Shown here piece by piece: positions 20,446 through 29,100 of a stretch of 39,211 nt of DNA. The DNA is from Mycoplasma buteonis (GTDB taxonomy: Bacteria; Bacillota_I; Bacilli_A; Mycoplasmatales; Metamycoplasmataceae): NCBI RefSeq assembly GCF_000733865.1, contig NZ_JPOK01000008.1, forward strand, positions 1 to 39,211, in the 5' to 3' direction. Below the pieces are notes generated by a model, which saw only the letters and a program-made list of their open reading frames with translations, did not search any database and had not been told where the DNA came from. Made by a program: the position numbers and the translations under genes. Each line of letters starts with the position of its first letter. Positions within the stretch are counted from its first letter, which is position 1.

Positions 20446-22066
20446 TTTTTTCTTTTTAACTCATAGTTTGTTATGAAAAAATCATTTATGACTTTTTCTT
20501 TTTAATCTATTTCTTTGAATTTTAAACGCTTTAATCCAATCTTTAAGTATTTGAATTACTGTTAACTTTTTTAACGAAATCATTCAACATAGCGGAAAAG
20601 AAGAAGTCTTTCGTGCTTTAAAATGAGTTTATATTTATTTAGGTGTAAATTTAATTAATTTTATTATTGTTCCTTTAATGGAAAGGTACATAATTAAATT
20701 AGAATATGCAGTTTTTACGGATATGCGATACCAAATTATGAAAAAAACCTTAAAATTGCATCCCAAATACTTAGTTGATCAAAATAAAGATGAATTTATT
20801 AATAAACTAGAAAATGACGCTAAAAAGCTTACTGAAGGGATTATGTCTTGGCAAAATGCTGTTAATGGAATTGTCAATATTTTAGGTGTTATCATAATCT
20901 TTTGATCTTTTGGAAGCCCTATTGTTATTGCTATTCTTGCAGCTGTAGTTTTTCTAAAAATTTTCTTTAATATTTTTGTAGCTCAGTATAACACAAAAAT
21001 TCAACTTAAAAAACTAGACTTAGAGGATACTCGAATTCAAAAAGTATCAAGATGAATTGATAGTGTACATAATTTTATTTTTGCTAATAAAATTATGATG
21101 TTGTTTAATTATTTCAAAAAAGATACAAGCAAATTATATTTAAATCATTTTAAAATTCATTCTTCAGAAAGTTTGGGTGAATTGTTTAGTAAACTTATTG
21201 ATTTTGCATTATTAGCTTCATTTTTTATCGCTGGTTTTGCTCTTTATAAAAGTAATTTAATTGAATTTGCAGTTTTACTAACCATTATTTTATATTTCAG
21301 TGAAATTTTAAATCAATTTACTTTCATTATTTCGCTAATAAAAAAATTCAAAGAATTATCCAGATTGAAAAACAAGCTTACAATTTACTTTTCAAGTAAA
21401 TTACAAAGCAAATTACTGGCTAAAGAAACTTTTAGCAAATTATATACAAACAATTTAACTATTAGTTATTTAGATAATAAACCAATTTTTAAGAACTTTA
21501 GTTTTGAAATATTAGCTAAAGAAAAAGTGCTAATGGTAGGTGAATCAGGAAGTGGAAAGAGCACTTTAACTAAAGCATTACTTAATTTAATTAATTATCA
21601 AGGTGAAATTTATTTTAACAGTACAAAAATAGAAACTGATACTGATTTAAGCCTAAATATAGGTTATTGTGAAGTTAATTCAGAGTTACTTCCTTTTGAG
21701 AAAATAGAGCAAGTTATAGCTGGTAATGAAGCTTTTGATTTAGATAGAATTTCTGACTTATGCAAGCTTTTAAGCATAGATTTAGCTTTATATCAAAATA
21801 AAAGCTTTGATATCAATTCTCTTTCTGTTGGAGAGCAACAAAAACTGAAATTAGCTAATAGTTTCTATCAGGATAAAGATATTTATATTTTAGATGAAGT
21901 TATTTCAAATCTTGATGAATCTAGCCGTGAAACAATAGCAAATAATATTTTAAATTACGATAAAACAATTATAGTTATTTCCCATCATATTTCTGATTCT
22001 GAAATTAAAGATCGCTTTACAAAAATTATTGATTTAAATCAATTAAAATTAAAAGATAGCAACTAG
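20432..22066 (+). CDS. ABC exporter half-transporter, catalytic partner
   Basis: 544 aa, the same fold as its upstream partner. The membrane domain is rich in TGA Trp codons (for example LLWKNHLWLFLFNLFLWIL). Walker A GESGSGKST starts at residue 370, the same position as in the partner. Signature LSVGEQQ, Walker B IYILDEVISNLD with the catalytic Glu, and switch His in ISHHI. Residues are complete, so this half hydrolyses ATP. Heterodimer with the product of 18796-20445 is inferred from overlap and complementary residues. Confidence 0.9.
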
Positions 22067-22085
22067 TATTGCTATCTTTTTTATT
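22051..22085 (+). terminator. Terminator of the ABC exporter operon
   Basis: A perfect 12-bp stem (22051-22062 with 22069-22080), loop ctagta containing the stop codon, then a T run. This is the last host feature before the element. Confidence 0.85.
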
Positions 22086-22114
22086 CATATTATTATTTAA
22101 TTTTTAAATCAAGC

Positions 22115-22166
22115 GTTGTTAAATAAACAATTTAAAAACTTTACGGTAAATTTAACCTAACACCAT
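22115..22166 (+). repeat. attL-side copy of the 52-bp direct repeat
   Basis: Starts gttgttaaataaacaattta and ends cctaacaccat. It contains an inverted repeat ttaaat-aaaca-atttaa, like a tyrosine-recombinase core with 6-bp arms and a 5-bp spacer, and a second palindrome tttac-g-gtaaa. The bases just outside differ from those at the right copy (c versus a), which sets the left limit. No tRNA gene overlaps it. Confidence 0.85.
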
Positions 22167-22244
22167 GATAAAGCTAGTAAATAACGATAAAACTTAATAA
22201 ACTTTAATTAAATAAATTTGAATAATATAGTAATCAACTAAATA

Positions 22245-22259
22245 GACAGTAAGACTGTC
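22245..22259 (+). repeat. Small perfect inverted repeat
   Basis: gacagt-aag-actgtc, 6-bp arms with a 3-base loop, immediately before the GC-rich stem at 22262. Either an operator-size dyad or part of a larger RNA fold. Confidence 0.7.
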
Positions 22260-22261
22260 CA

Positions 22262-22308
22262 GAGCGTCAGCGTCTTCTGTTGTCGATAGCACAGAGACGC
22301 AGACGCTC
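22262..22308 (+). repeat. GC-rich imperfect hairpin with ~18-nt arms
   Basis: The 5' arm 22262-22280 pairs with 22291-22308: 7 bp, one mismatch, 6 bp, a one-base bulge, 4 bp; loop tgtcgatagc. It is strikingly GC-rich (gagcgtc, gcgtct) inside an AT-rich region, and no T run follows, so it is not a simple terminator. Confidence 0.75.
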
Positions 22309-22391
22309 CTAATATTTTAGTTATTAATCTATTATGTGAATGTATTTATTAAGTCTATTAGAATTATTGTTAATTTGTATATTAGTTTTAT

Positions 22392-22435
22392 TATGGTGTA
22401 AACAACACGCACAAAAGCGGTGTTGTTACATCATA
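22392..22435 (+). repeat. Imperfect hairpin
   Basis: tatggtgtaaacaacacgc pairs with gcggtgttgttacatcata around loop acaaaa. Arms are 19 nt with two bulges and one mismatch or wobble. Confidence 0.65.
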
Positions 22436-22496
22436 ATAATTATAAACCTATTAAACTAATAGTATTAATGAAAATATAAAATTATTTGTTATATAT

Positions 22497-22539
22497 ACAT
22501 TAACTATAAAACTACTCCAATAGCTTTTATAGTTAATGT
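22497..22539 (+). repeat. Perfect 15-bp inverted repeat
   Basis: acattaactataaaa (22497-22511) and ttttatagttaatgt (22525-22539) are exact complements around a 13-base loop. Confidence 0.85.
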
Positions 22540-22624
22540 TATTTATTAAATAATAATATTTAATATATTTATATATTTAATTTATATATTATCTATTATA
22601 AATAATATTATATTATCTAATATA

Positions 22625-22670
22625 GTATATATTTAATAAAATATGGTAAAATATTTTATTAAATATATAC
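22625..22670 (+). repeat. Perfect 20-bp inverted repeat, A/T only
   Basis: 22625-22644 and 22651-22670 are exact reverse complements of 20 bp, with the loop ggtaaa carrying the only G bases inside. This is cruciform-size and lies in the most AT-rich part of the window. Confidence 0.9.
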
Positions 22671-22721
22671 ATTTATATATATATATATATATTAATAATT
22701 ATATATAAATATATTATTATT

Positions 22722-22766
22722 AGTATATATAATAAAAATATTTAAAGTATTTTTATTATATATACT
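22722..22766 (+). repeat. Perfect 19-bp inverted repeat, almost A/T only
   Basis: 22722-22740 and 22748-22766 are exact reverse complements, loop tttaaag. It starts 51 bp after the end of the 20-bp palindrome at 22625. The arms of the two share sequence character (runs of tatata then aataaaat) but are not copies. Confidence 0.9.
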
Positions 22767-22812
22767 TTATATATATCTAATATATTTAAATAACATAATA
22801 TTAAAAACAAAT

Positions 22813-22850
22813 GGTTAAAACTAGTATAAACGACATTACTAGCAATAACC
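22813..22850 (+). repeat. Two-tier hairpin
   Basis: ggtta (22813-22817) pairs with taacc (22846-22850), and ctagta (22821-22826) pairs with tactag (22837-22842), with symmetric 3 x 3 internal loops aaa/caa and the terminal loop taaacgacat. Confidence 0.7.
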
Positions 22851-22872
22851 TTAAAAACAATTTAAACGGTCC

Positions 22873-22919
22873 AGCGTTCAGCTGTCCGCACCCTTTAGTG
22901 CGGTTCGCTAAACACTGAA
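22873..22919 (+). repeat. Candidate RNA pseudoknot
   Basis: agcg (22873-22876) pairs with cgct (22106-22109 of the same kilobase block, i.e. 22906-22909), enclosing the perfect hairpin ccgcac-cctttA-gtgcgg (22886-22891 with 22898-22903). The unpaired ttcag (22877-22881) just inside is complementary to ctgaa (22915-22919) just outside, giving an H-type pseudoknot. GC-rich for this region. Confidence 0.5.
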
Positions 22920-22928
22920 ATAAAAAAA

Positions 22929-22943
22929 GGTTACAACGTAACC
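22929..22943 (+). repeat. Perfect 6-bp hairpin
   Basis: ggttac-aac-gtaacc, 10 bases after the pseudoknot candidate and preceded by seven A. It has no T run after it on the plus strand. On the minus strand the A7 upstream becomes a T run, so it could end a minus-strand transcript. Confidence 0.6.
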
Positions 22944-23026
22944 TAAGAGAAAAGAGATAAAGAATAATAAACAAAAGAATTTAAAAAAAATAAAAAAATT
23001 TATTTCTGTTTTTAAAGAAATAGTTT

Positions 23027-23280
23027 TATAATATTACTGTAAAAAGTTTACTCAATACAGCAAACCATTGAATAACTTAACCTTAATATATCTTTACGGT
23101 TAGTTATCAATTAGGTAACTAACTTTTTACGTTAATAATAATATATACGTTATATGTTAAATACAGCAAACCATTTAATATATAAATAAATTTTATTAAT
23201 GTTTATTATGTTTTTATAATTTTATTAATTCTGTTTATTTGTATAGAAAAAAAGTGACTGTATTTGACAAGTCACTTTTT
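23027..23280 (+). ncRNA. Candidate structured phage RNA (~240 nt) with promoter and terminator
   Basis: TATAAT at 23027-23032 puts a start near 23039. From there gtaaaaagtt (23039-23048) pairs perfectly with aactttttac (23121-23130), closing a 92-nt domain. Inside are a hairpin with loop acagcaaacc (stem tcaat/attga, 23052-23071, extended by tta/taa) and ttagtta/taactaa (23099-23121 area). An alternative pairing of ataacttaacc with ggttagttat excludes the latter. Then follows a 12-bp hairpin with the same loop acagcaaacc (23151-23184). The unit ends at a strong terminator. There is no ORF inside. Likely a regulatory RNA or an attenuated leader of the following gene; the -35 box is poor. Confidence 0.5.
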
Positions 23281-23285
23281 ATTTT
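23249..23285 (+). terminator. Rho-independent terminator upstream of the 99-aa gene
   Basis: Stem aaaaagtgact (23249-23259) with agtcacttttt (23270-23280), loop gtatttgaca, followed by attttta. It points along the plus strand 125 bp before the next ORF, showing that the region before it is transcribed. Confidence 0.85.
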
Positions 23286-23320
23286 TATTTAATTTATTTT
23301 TATGAAAAATTTAAAAAAGT

Positions 23321-23350
23321 GGTGTGTACTAAAAGCAAACCATACACACC
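23321..23350 (+). repeat. Hairpin with AGCAAACC loop before the 99-aa gene
   Basis: A perfect 8-bp stem ggtgtgta/tacacacc (23321-23328 with 23343-23350), loop ctaaaagcaaacca. The loop shares AGCAAACCA with the hairpins at 23052 and 23151, whose stems have unrelated sequence. It sits 55 bp upstream of the ATG at 23406, in its probable 5' leader. Confidence 0.75.
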
Positions 23351-23405
23351 GATAAAATCATAACATATATATTTCAAATTTATTATAAAAAAAGGAAAAA
23401 ATATT

Positions 23406-23705
23406 ATGAATTTATCAAATGGAACTACTAAAATCGAAGTTCAATTAAAAACAATTAAGAAAATGAGATTACTAACTAAGAAACTCAATCCTATTACAAT
23501 GGAGTACATTATTGGAATGTTAACCAAAGAAGAAGCTAAAGAACTAGCTAATAAAAAAATTAATGTATTTACTAGCAAACTTGATTATGAAACTATTGAA
23601 GCGAGAGAATTTATTAAAACCAATGTACTTAAAACATATGAAGACATTTTAAACACTGTTAAGTTTTCAGATTTATCTGATACATGAGAAACTAAACAAA
23701 TTTAA
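23406..23705 (+). CDS. 99-aa phage protein of unknown function
   Basis: ATG at 23406 with aaaaaagga upstream; stop at 23703-23705 after one TGA Trp. Predominantly helical and charged, with a basic N-terminal third (KTIKKMRLLTKKLNP) and acidic later part (DYETIEAREFIKTN), no TM. It sits 11 bp before the recombinase gene and downstream of the repeated-loop hairpins. Position and size would suit an excisionase or a regulator, but no helix-turn-helix or ribbon-helix-helix is clear. An interaction with the AGCAAACC hairpins is only a guess. Confidence 0.65.
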
Positions 23706-23716
23706 GGAGCTACGTT

Positions 23717-24862
23717 ATGTTAAAAGATTTTAAAGAATTTAATAATAAAGAGTTCTTAAATGAATTTTTAAACCGCAAGGATATCAAACTAAGTTCACGT
23801 AAAAAATACGCTAGTGCACTTAAAAACTTTTTTGATGAGGATGCTAGTTTTAATTATGATGATATTCTAAAAAGATTAATTGAAATTAGAGCAAGTCATA
23901 AAGCTAACTATTTTAATTTTTGTAAAGCTATTATTAAAAAATACTTTAAAGAAATAGAGAACGTTTATGATGTTAGTTTTAACGTTAATCGTTTCCCAAA
24001 AGCTACTAAGGAAATACCTAATAAAAAACCTCTATCAACTGCTGAAATTGAAATTATTAAGTCACAGCTTAGAAAACATGCAAACCCTTTATTAAATCTA
24101 TACACATGCTTTTTAATTGTTAATGGTTGCCGTTCTAATGAGTTTTTAAAAGCAATAAAAGAAATAACCTGACAATATGATGATAAAACAGACACATATA
24201 CAGGAATAACCCAAGCAAGTAAAAACGGGAACCTTAGACCGTTTGTTATACCTAAGGAATTTAATAGCACATTTAAACAAATTTTTAAAATTGTGTTAGA
24301 AAAGCATGGTAATAACTTCGATGCTCTTAATGAAGCTTTAAAGGTAGCTCTCGCACGTTTTGCACGTAATCACATTTATACACTAGATAACTGAGACAGT
24401 AATAAGTTAGTCACTAGTCATATTTTTAGATACTCTAAAGCTTCTAAATGTTTCCGTGATGGTATGAAGCTTGAAGATATCGCTGATATATTAGGACATA
24501 AATCACTAAGCACTACATGAGTAAACTACGTAAAAAGAGACGAGGAACAAAAGATTATAAACCTACTTGATAGCAATAACATCCAAAGTGTTACCACCTT
24601 GTCTTATCATGATTTATTAGAAGCATACGATGTAATTAAAGGGAAATATAAAACGTTATTTAAACAATACGGAGACGTTTTAAGCATGTTAACCATTCAG
24701 TTAGCTAATAACTTAGAAGTAAAACAAAAAATAAAAGAATTATTAAAAACAGATATGAATTTAATTGATGTTTTTGAAAATGTTAAAACCTTAATTGATA
24801 CTCTTGGAGATACCAATAATATTTATATTGAAGAAGAACAAAAAACAAAAATAGAAAAATAA
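23717..24862 (+). CDS. Tyrosine recombinase (phage integrase)
   Basis: 381 aa, start at 23717 with aaggag. The N-terminal SAM-like DNA-binding domain spans ~1-100 (LSSRKKYASALKNFF). The catalytic domain has Arg139 in NGCRSNE, beta-turn Lys169 (ASKNGN), HIFRYSKAS with His235 and Arg238, His261 in LGHKSLSTT, and nucleophile Tyr271 in WVNY, so all catalytic residues are present. A ~100-residue helical C-terminal extension follows. It lies 1.55 kb from the left direct repeat and is the obvious enzyme for integrating and excising the element at the 52-bp repeat. Trp codons are TGA. Confidence 0.92.
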
Positions 24863-24866
24863 AAAA

Positions 24867-24890
24867 CACGCCAATTAATGCGTGCTTTCA
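24867..24890 (+). terminator. Weak terminator after the recombinase gene
   Basis: cacgc (24867-24871) pairs with gcgtg (24880-24884), loop caattaat, with A6 before and only ctttcaatt after. A poor T run lowers confidence. Confidence 0.4.
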
Positions 24891-25010
24891 ATTATGCTTA
24901 AACTGTTAATATAAATAAAAAAAACACAGGAATTGAAATAAATTTATGAAAATAAATTAGTTATGTTGTCAGTTTGAGATTATCAAAAAGTTCTAAAAAA
25001 AAGACATTAA

Positions 25011-25032
25011 GGGAAGGTTTTAATTTCTTCCC
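25011..25032 (+). repeat. Hairpin in the nuclease gene's upstream region
   Basis: gggaag-gttttaattt-cttccc, 6-bp perfect arms. It lies in the 233-bp gap 24863-25095, before TATAAT at 25067-25072, which probably drives the nuclease gene. The gap holds nothing else I can identify. Confidence 0.6.
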
Positions 25033-25095
25033 ATTAAAATTATAACATAAATAAAATTTATAAATATATAATATTTATAAATTTAAAGGATTACT

Positions 25096-25638
25096 ATGAA
25101 TAAAATAAAATTACCAAACATGAACGAATTAGGACTGTCTGTTAAAAAAATTTTATGATCTAGAAATTGAAAAAGTTACAGAGAGTTTAGAGATTTAGAA
25201 GGTGATAAAATCACCTCCCACATTATTAGCTATTTAGAAAAAAAGAACCTCCCAAATACAAACGAGATGCTAAGGAAATACCAAAAGCTTTTAATCGATT
25301 GAGCTTTTTTAAATTACTACGCTGAAAGACGTTTAAAAACATCCTTAGAAAATAAAGGGTATACCGTCAAAATTCCTAGTGATTTTGAGGATGCTGTTTA
25401 TAAAATCGATTTAATAGCTACAAAAAAAGGACATACTTATTACTTTCAACTTAAAAGTTATTTTGTACCAAAAGAAGAAACTCAAAAGCAATTTAAACGT
25501 CTAGAAAAGAAAATAAAAGAAAATGGAGGAACTGCTATTTTTGTCTGATACGATAAAAAGAATATTAAGACTGAAAAATTTGAAAAAAATTACATAATTT
25601 TCACAAGTAAGAGAGGATTAAAATTAAACACCTTCTAA
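25096..25638 (+). CDS. PD-(D/E)XK-type nuclease domain protein
   Basis: 180 aa, ATG at 25096 with aaagga upstream. The core motif is YYAERRLKTSLENKGYTVKI, then DAVYKIDLIATKKGHTYYFQ followed by LKSY: Glu77 in the first helix, Asp105, and Gln118-x-Lys120, the variant active site of restriction-endonuclease-like folds. An N-terminal helical part (residues 1-70) may bind DNA. On its own, with no methylase, it could be a phage recombination or repair nuclease, a host-DNA-degrading enzyme or an anti-superinfection function. Own promoter, ends at a bidirectional terminator facing the lytic operon. The nuclease call rests on pattern only. Confidence 0.7.
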
Positions 25639-25646
25639 AACTATAT

Positions 25647-25675
25647 AAAAAAGCGTTTTAAGACGCGTTTTTTTG
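25647..25675. terminator. Bidirectional terminator between nuclease gene and phage operon
   Basis: gcgt/acgc core (25653-25656 with 25663-25666), flanked by A6 before and T7 after, so it works for the plus-strand nuclease gene and for the long minus-strand operon. Confidence 0.7.
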
Positions 25676-25693
25676 TTTAGATATAAAATCCTA

Positions 25694-25866
25694 TTACTGC
25701 ATGTTTTCTGTAGCTCTAAAACGCTTTGTAATGCGTTCAAGTTTTTCCACATCACTACGATCTAATGGAATGTTGCTAAGTAATGTAATAGCTGCTTTTT
25801 AGAGTTTATTTTAAATCATGTAAAAAACTCTCTAAGTTTATTTAAAATTTTTCTAAATTTAGTCAT
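25694..25866 (-). CDS. 57-aa phage ORF requiring a -1 frameshift
   Basis: ATG at 25866 (aggag nine bases upstream, overlapping the previous gene by 8 bp) opens MTKFRKILNKLREFFTW..., but this frame stops at 25764-25762. At TCT AAA AAG (25803-25795) a -1 slip moves into a frame that continues AAITLLSNIPLDRSDVEKLE and ends at TAA 25696-25694. The product would be 57 aa: a basic amphipathic helix followed by a charged helix. Either programmed frameshifting on A AAA AG, a one-base deletion in the A run, or a short 34-aa product. Function unknown. Last gene of the operon. Confidence 0.4.
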
Positions 25867-26182
25867 TTAAAAAATCTCCTTTAAGTAAGTTATTAATTTG
25901 CTTTTTGGTATGTTTACTAATGTTTTGACTTTCTACAAAGAATAAAAAAGCGTTATCGCTTAGATTTTGCTTTTTTTCTAGTTCCTTAACCTTTTCTGTC
26001 AGTGTTTGAATTTCTTTTATAATTCAATCAAGCTTTTCATCAGTTGTATTAATGTTAATGTTTTGGGTATTATTGTTTTTATTACTGTTTTGCTTTTGCT
26101 TAGTTATGTAATAAATTGCATAGCATAGTGCAGCTAGGGCAACACCACCTGCACCAGTAGCTATATACTTTAAAACTTCCAT
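25859..26182 (-). CDS. Small phage membrane protein with coiled coil
   Basis: 107 aa, start at 26182 preceded by a perfect aggaggag that overlaps the upstream stop. One TM at residues 5-27 (KYIATGAGGVALAALCYAIY), then an Asn-rich linker, then a coiled coil (IIKEIQTLTEKVKELEKKQN) and a short basic tail. One-TM small proteins late in phage operons often act in release or entry. Holin-like activity is possible but not shown; no endolysin partner exists here, and none would be needed in a wall-less host. Confidence 0.65.
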
Positions 26183-26189
26183 ACTCCTC

Positions 26190-29100
26190 CTATTTTTCTC
26201 ATCTTAGAACAATTTCAAACCCTGTTGATAAATTTGTAGGGTCAGGTGTATCGGCATCGTCTAAAATGAAAGCAAAGACTAAGTCAGCGGTTTTAACATT
26301 TACCTGTGAAATCTCTGAATTTGGTAGCTGTCTAGGGTTTTGCTTTTCTACTCATTTATTTTCTGTATTCGCAGCATTTCTATATGAATCAATTTCACTT
26401 AAATTATTTGAAAATTTAACAAACATAGCTCCATTAATAGGTTGTGTAATTTTCCCAAATGGTACTAATTCCCTAAAAATTTTAAAGCTATCAACTAATA
26501 AACTTTTAGCTAAAAAATCCTGATTATTTGAAACAAATTTTTTAAATAATTCTGAAGCGTGATTAAAGTCTAATAGTCCGCAGTAAATAGAACGGTTAGC
26601 AAGGTCAAGCACTCTACTATAAGATGAAATAATAGAATCAATTCCCTCTATGTTTTGGTCTTTACGTGGTTTTGCTATTTTTATTTTGTAATCACGTTTA
26701 AAAATCCTTCTAAATGCTAACGGATTAGTAAATGATTTAATTTTTCAAATGTTATTGTTTTGATTATTTACTAATAATTCAACTCCATTACCTAAATATG
26801 CTATACGTGTATATTCCTTGCTATCATCTCACTGTGCTAGTCCGTCTATATTTAATAATTTTGCATTGCTTGTTTGAGCTTCTACCCTTGGAGCTTGTTC
26901 GCTTTGTGTATTAGCTAACTGCTCCATTTTGCTTTTTAGCTCATTAGTTTGCTCTTCTAACTGCGTCACTTTTGGATTTAAGTTCTCAGCTTGTGTTAGT
27001 CTTTGACTAAGCTGCTCAGTTTTAGCTACATTATCATTAGTTTTTTTAACAAGTTCATCGAACTGCGGTTTTCTAACAATAAACTGCGGAAGTGGTACCT
27101 TATTTAATTTAGTTTCTATTTCTCTAATTTTATTATTGATAGGTGTTAAGTTTACCGCTTCTCCGTCGCCTGATTGTCTTGGCAAAGTCTCTAACTCTTG
27201 TAATTTTGTTTTAAGACTTTCTAAGGTGCTTTTAATATCCTCATTAGCTTCATTAATTTGTTTAGCTAATTCCCTTTTAGTACTTTCAAAGTCTTTATAA
27301 TTATCATTTATATTGCCTTTAAAATCTCTTAGCTGATTTTGTAGCTCAGTTATTTGTGGAAAAATTTGCCCATCAATTCTTGCTAAATTATCAAAAAACT
27401 CAGCAGATGATAAAAATCCAGTAGATTTATTTTTTACATCTTCCACATCTTTTTTAAGTTCATTAATATCATTAGTAAAAGCTTCAAGCTGCGTAATGCT
27501 TTGGCTTTTATATTCTAATGTTTCACTAGTTCAGTGTGTCAGCTCTGCTTCTAGCTTAGTAATTGATGAATCTAGTGCACTAGTTTTTAAATTAGCTGCA
27601 ATTTTATTTTCTTCTAATTTATCAGCTAATTCTTTTAAGGTGCTTAATTTTTCTTTTAATGCTTCAAGTTTTTCGCTGTCGTTAGCTGTTAGCTGCTCTA
27701 ATTCTGTCAGTTTGTCACCTTGTTTGTTCACTTTGTCATATAGCTTTAGATTTTGTTCTAAATTGAAATTAATTTCATTATAAAGGGTGTCAAAATTAGC
27801 ATTAATTAACATCCTTAAAGCAAGTGGATTTAAATACTGTTCAGTAAAAGAAAACTCGCGACCATCATTATATAAATTAAGGTTCGAACTTGCTAACCTT
27901 TGACGGGTTGCAAGCTCTGGAATTGATTCGTTAAGTAACCTGAAATTAATTTCATTAAAAATTGCTTCCCTAAATAGTTCGTATCTTCGCTTAGTTATTA
28001 CATCAATAAAGTCATCTAGATTATCATTTAAAGCATCTTTTAAGTAGCTCGCTTTATTGTTTATCAAGTTATCAGCTGCTAAGAATACGGCAACTGCGAT
28101 TTTGTTATAAATATAGTCTACATCAGCTGATTTATAAAGTATTTTAAAACGTTGTGGAATTATAAAATCAGAGTTTATAATCTGAAGAGAGTTTTTAAAA
28201 TCTTCTTTATTCAGTTTAAAAAAATCCAGAATACTTTTAATTTTGCTTGGCAGTGTGTTTTTACTGACACTGCTTTGTTTTTCTTTTGTCTCTTCGGTTT
28301 GCTTTTGATTATTAGGCACATTATTCTTTTCCTCTTCTTTTTCTTCTTTGTTTAAAACTACCTCCGTCGTTGCGTCGGTTGGGCTGCTTTGCAGGGTTTT
28401 GTTTAGCTGGGTTTGGAACTTTGCAATAAATTCGCTTAGCTGATTTTGTAACGTGCTTATTTTCTCATTATCTTGGGTACTTTCGCTTTTAGCAACTTTT
28501 AAATCAGAAATAAGTTGATTACCTTTTAAAATAGGTTCATTATCACTCATTAGCTCTTTAAATTTAGCTAGTTGCTCACTGGTTAATTTATTAGATGATT
28601 TTACTAACTCTTTAAAAGTCTCTTCCTCAGCTATTGTAACCACTTCATTAACGCTTCCAGGTGCTGCGGGTGTTTCGTCGCTTGTGTGTCTTGTAGCTAC
28701 TTCACTAGTAACTTTATGATAGCTTTCCACCTCTGTTATTTGCTCCACTTCATCAGATTGAAGTGCTAACGCTTTTAATTCGTTTTCGATTGTCTTTTGG
28801 CGTTCTTTAAGATTGTCTAAGTCTCTGGATGCTTTTTGACTGCTTCACACTCCTTTGTTATCATAACCATACTCATTTGCTTTAAAAATATCTGTCTGAT
28901 ACTCTCCAAATGCTTGCCCTTTTATTTTTTCATCAAGCTTATTAATTAATTTCTTAACTTCTTCTAGTTCACTAGTTTTATTTTGAATTAATTCACTTTT
29001 ATTTACCTTAGGTTTTGCTTTTTCTTGCTCTGCTTGTTTTTTAAGTGTTTCAATTTCGCTTTCAAGTACCTTTTTACGCATCTTAAGACTTTCAAGGTCC

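Larger units (their letters stand above)
22167..23405 (+). other. Non-coding control region of the prophage, rich in hairpins
   Basis: About 1.2 kb with no convincing ORF on either strand. The left third holds GC-richer hairpins, the middle (22540-22800) is almost pure A/T with large perfect palindromes, and the right third holds a promoter-like box, repeated-loop hairpins and a terminator. Concentrated dyad symmetry beside the attachment site and recombinase fits a replication origin and regulatory-RNA region. The single hairpins are listed separately. Confidence 0.7.

Noticed and set aside
22115-22166. tRNA gene at the attachment site
   Set aside because: No cloverleaf or T-loop consensus in or near the repeat.
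23052-23350. CRISPR array
   Set aside because: The shared loop recurs only three times at irregular spacing within different stems; there are no uniform repeats or cas genes.
5331-25215. 16-bp match gaaggtgataaaatca near 5330 and 25197
   Set aside because: A match of this length between AT-rich sequences in 39 kb can arise by chance, and the second copy lies inside a coding region.
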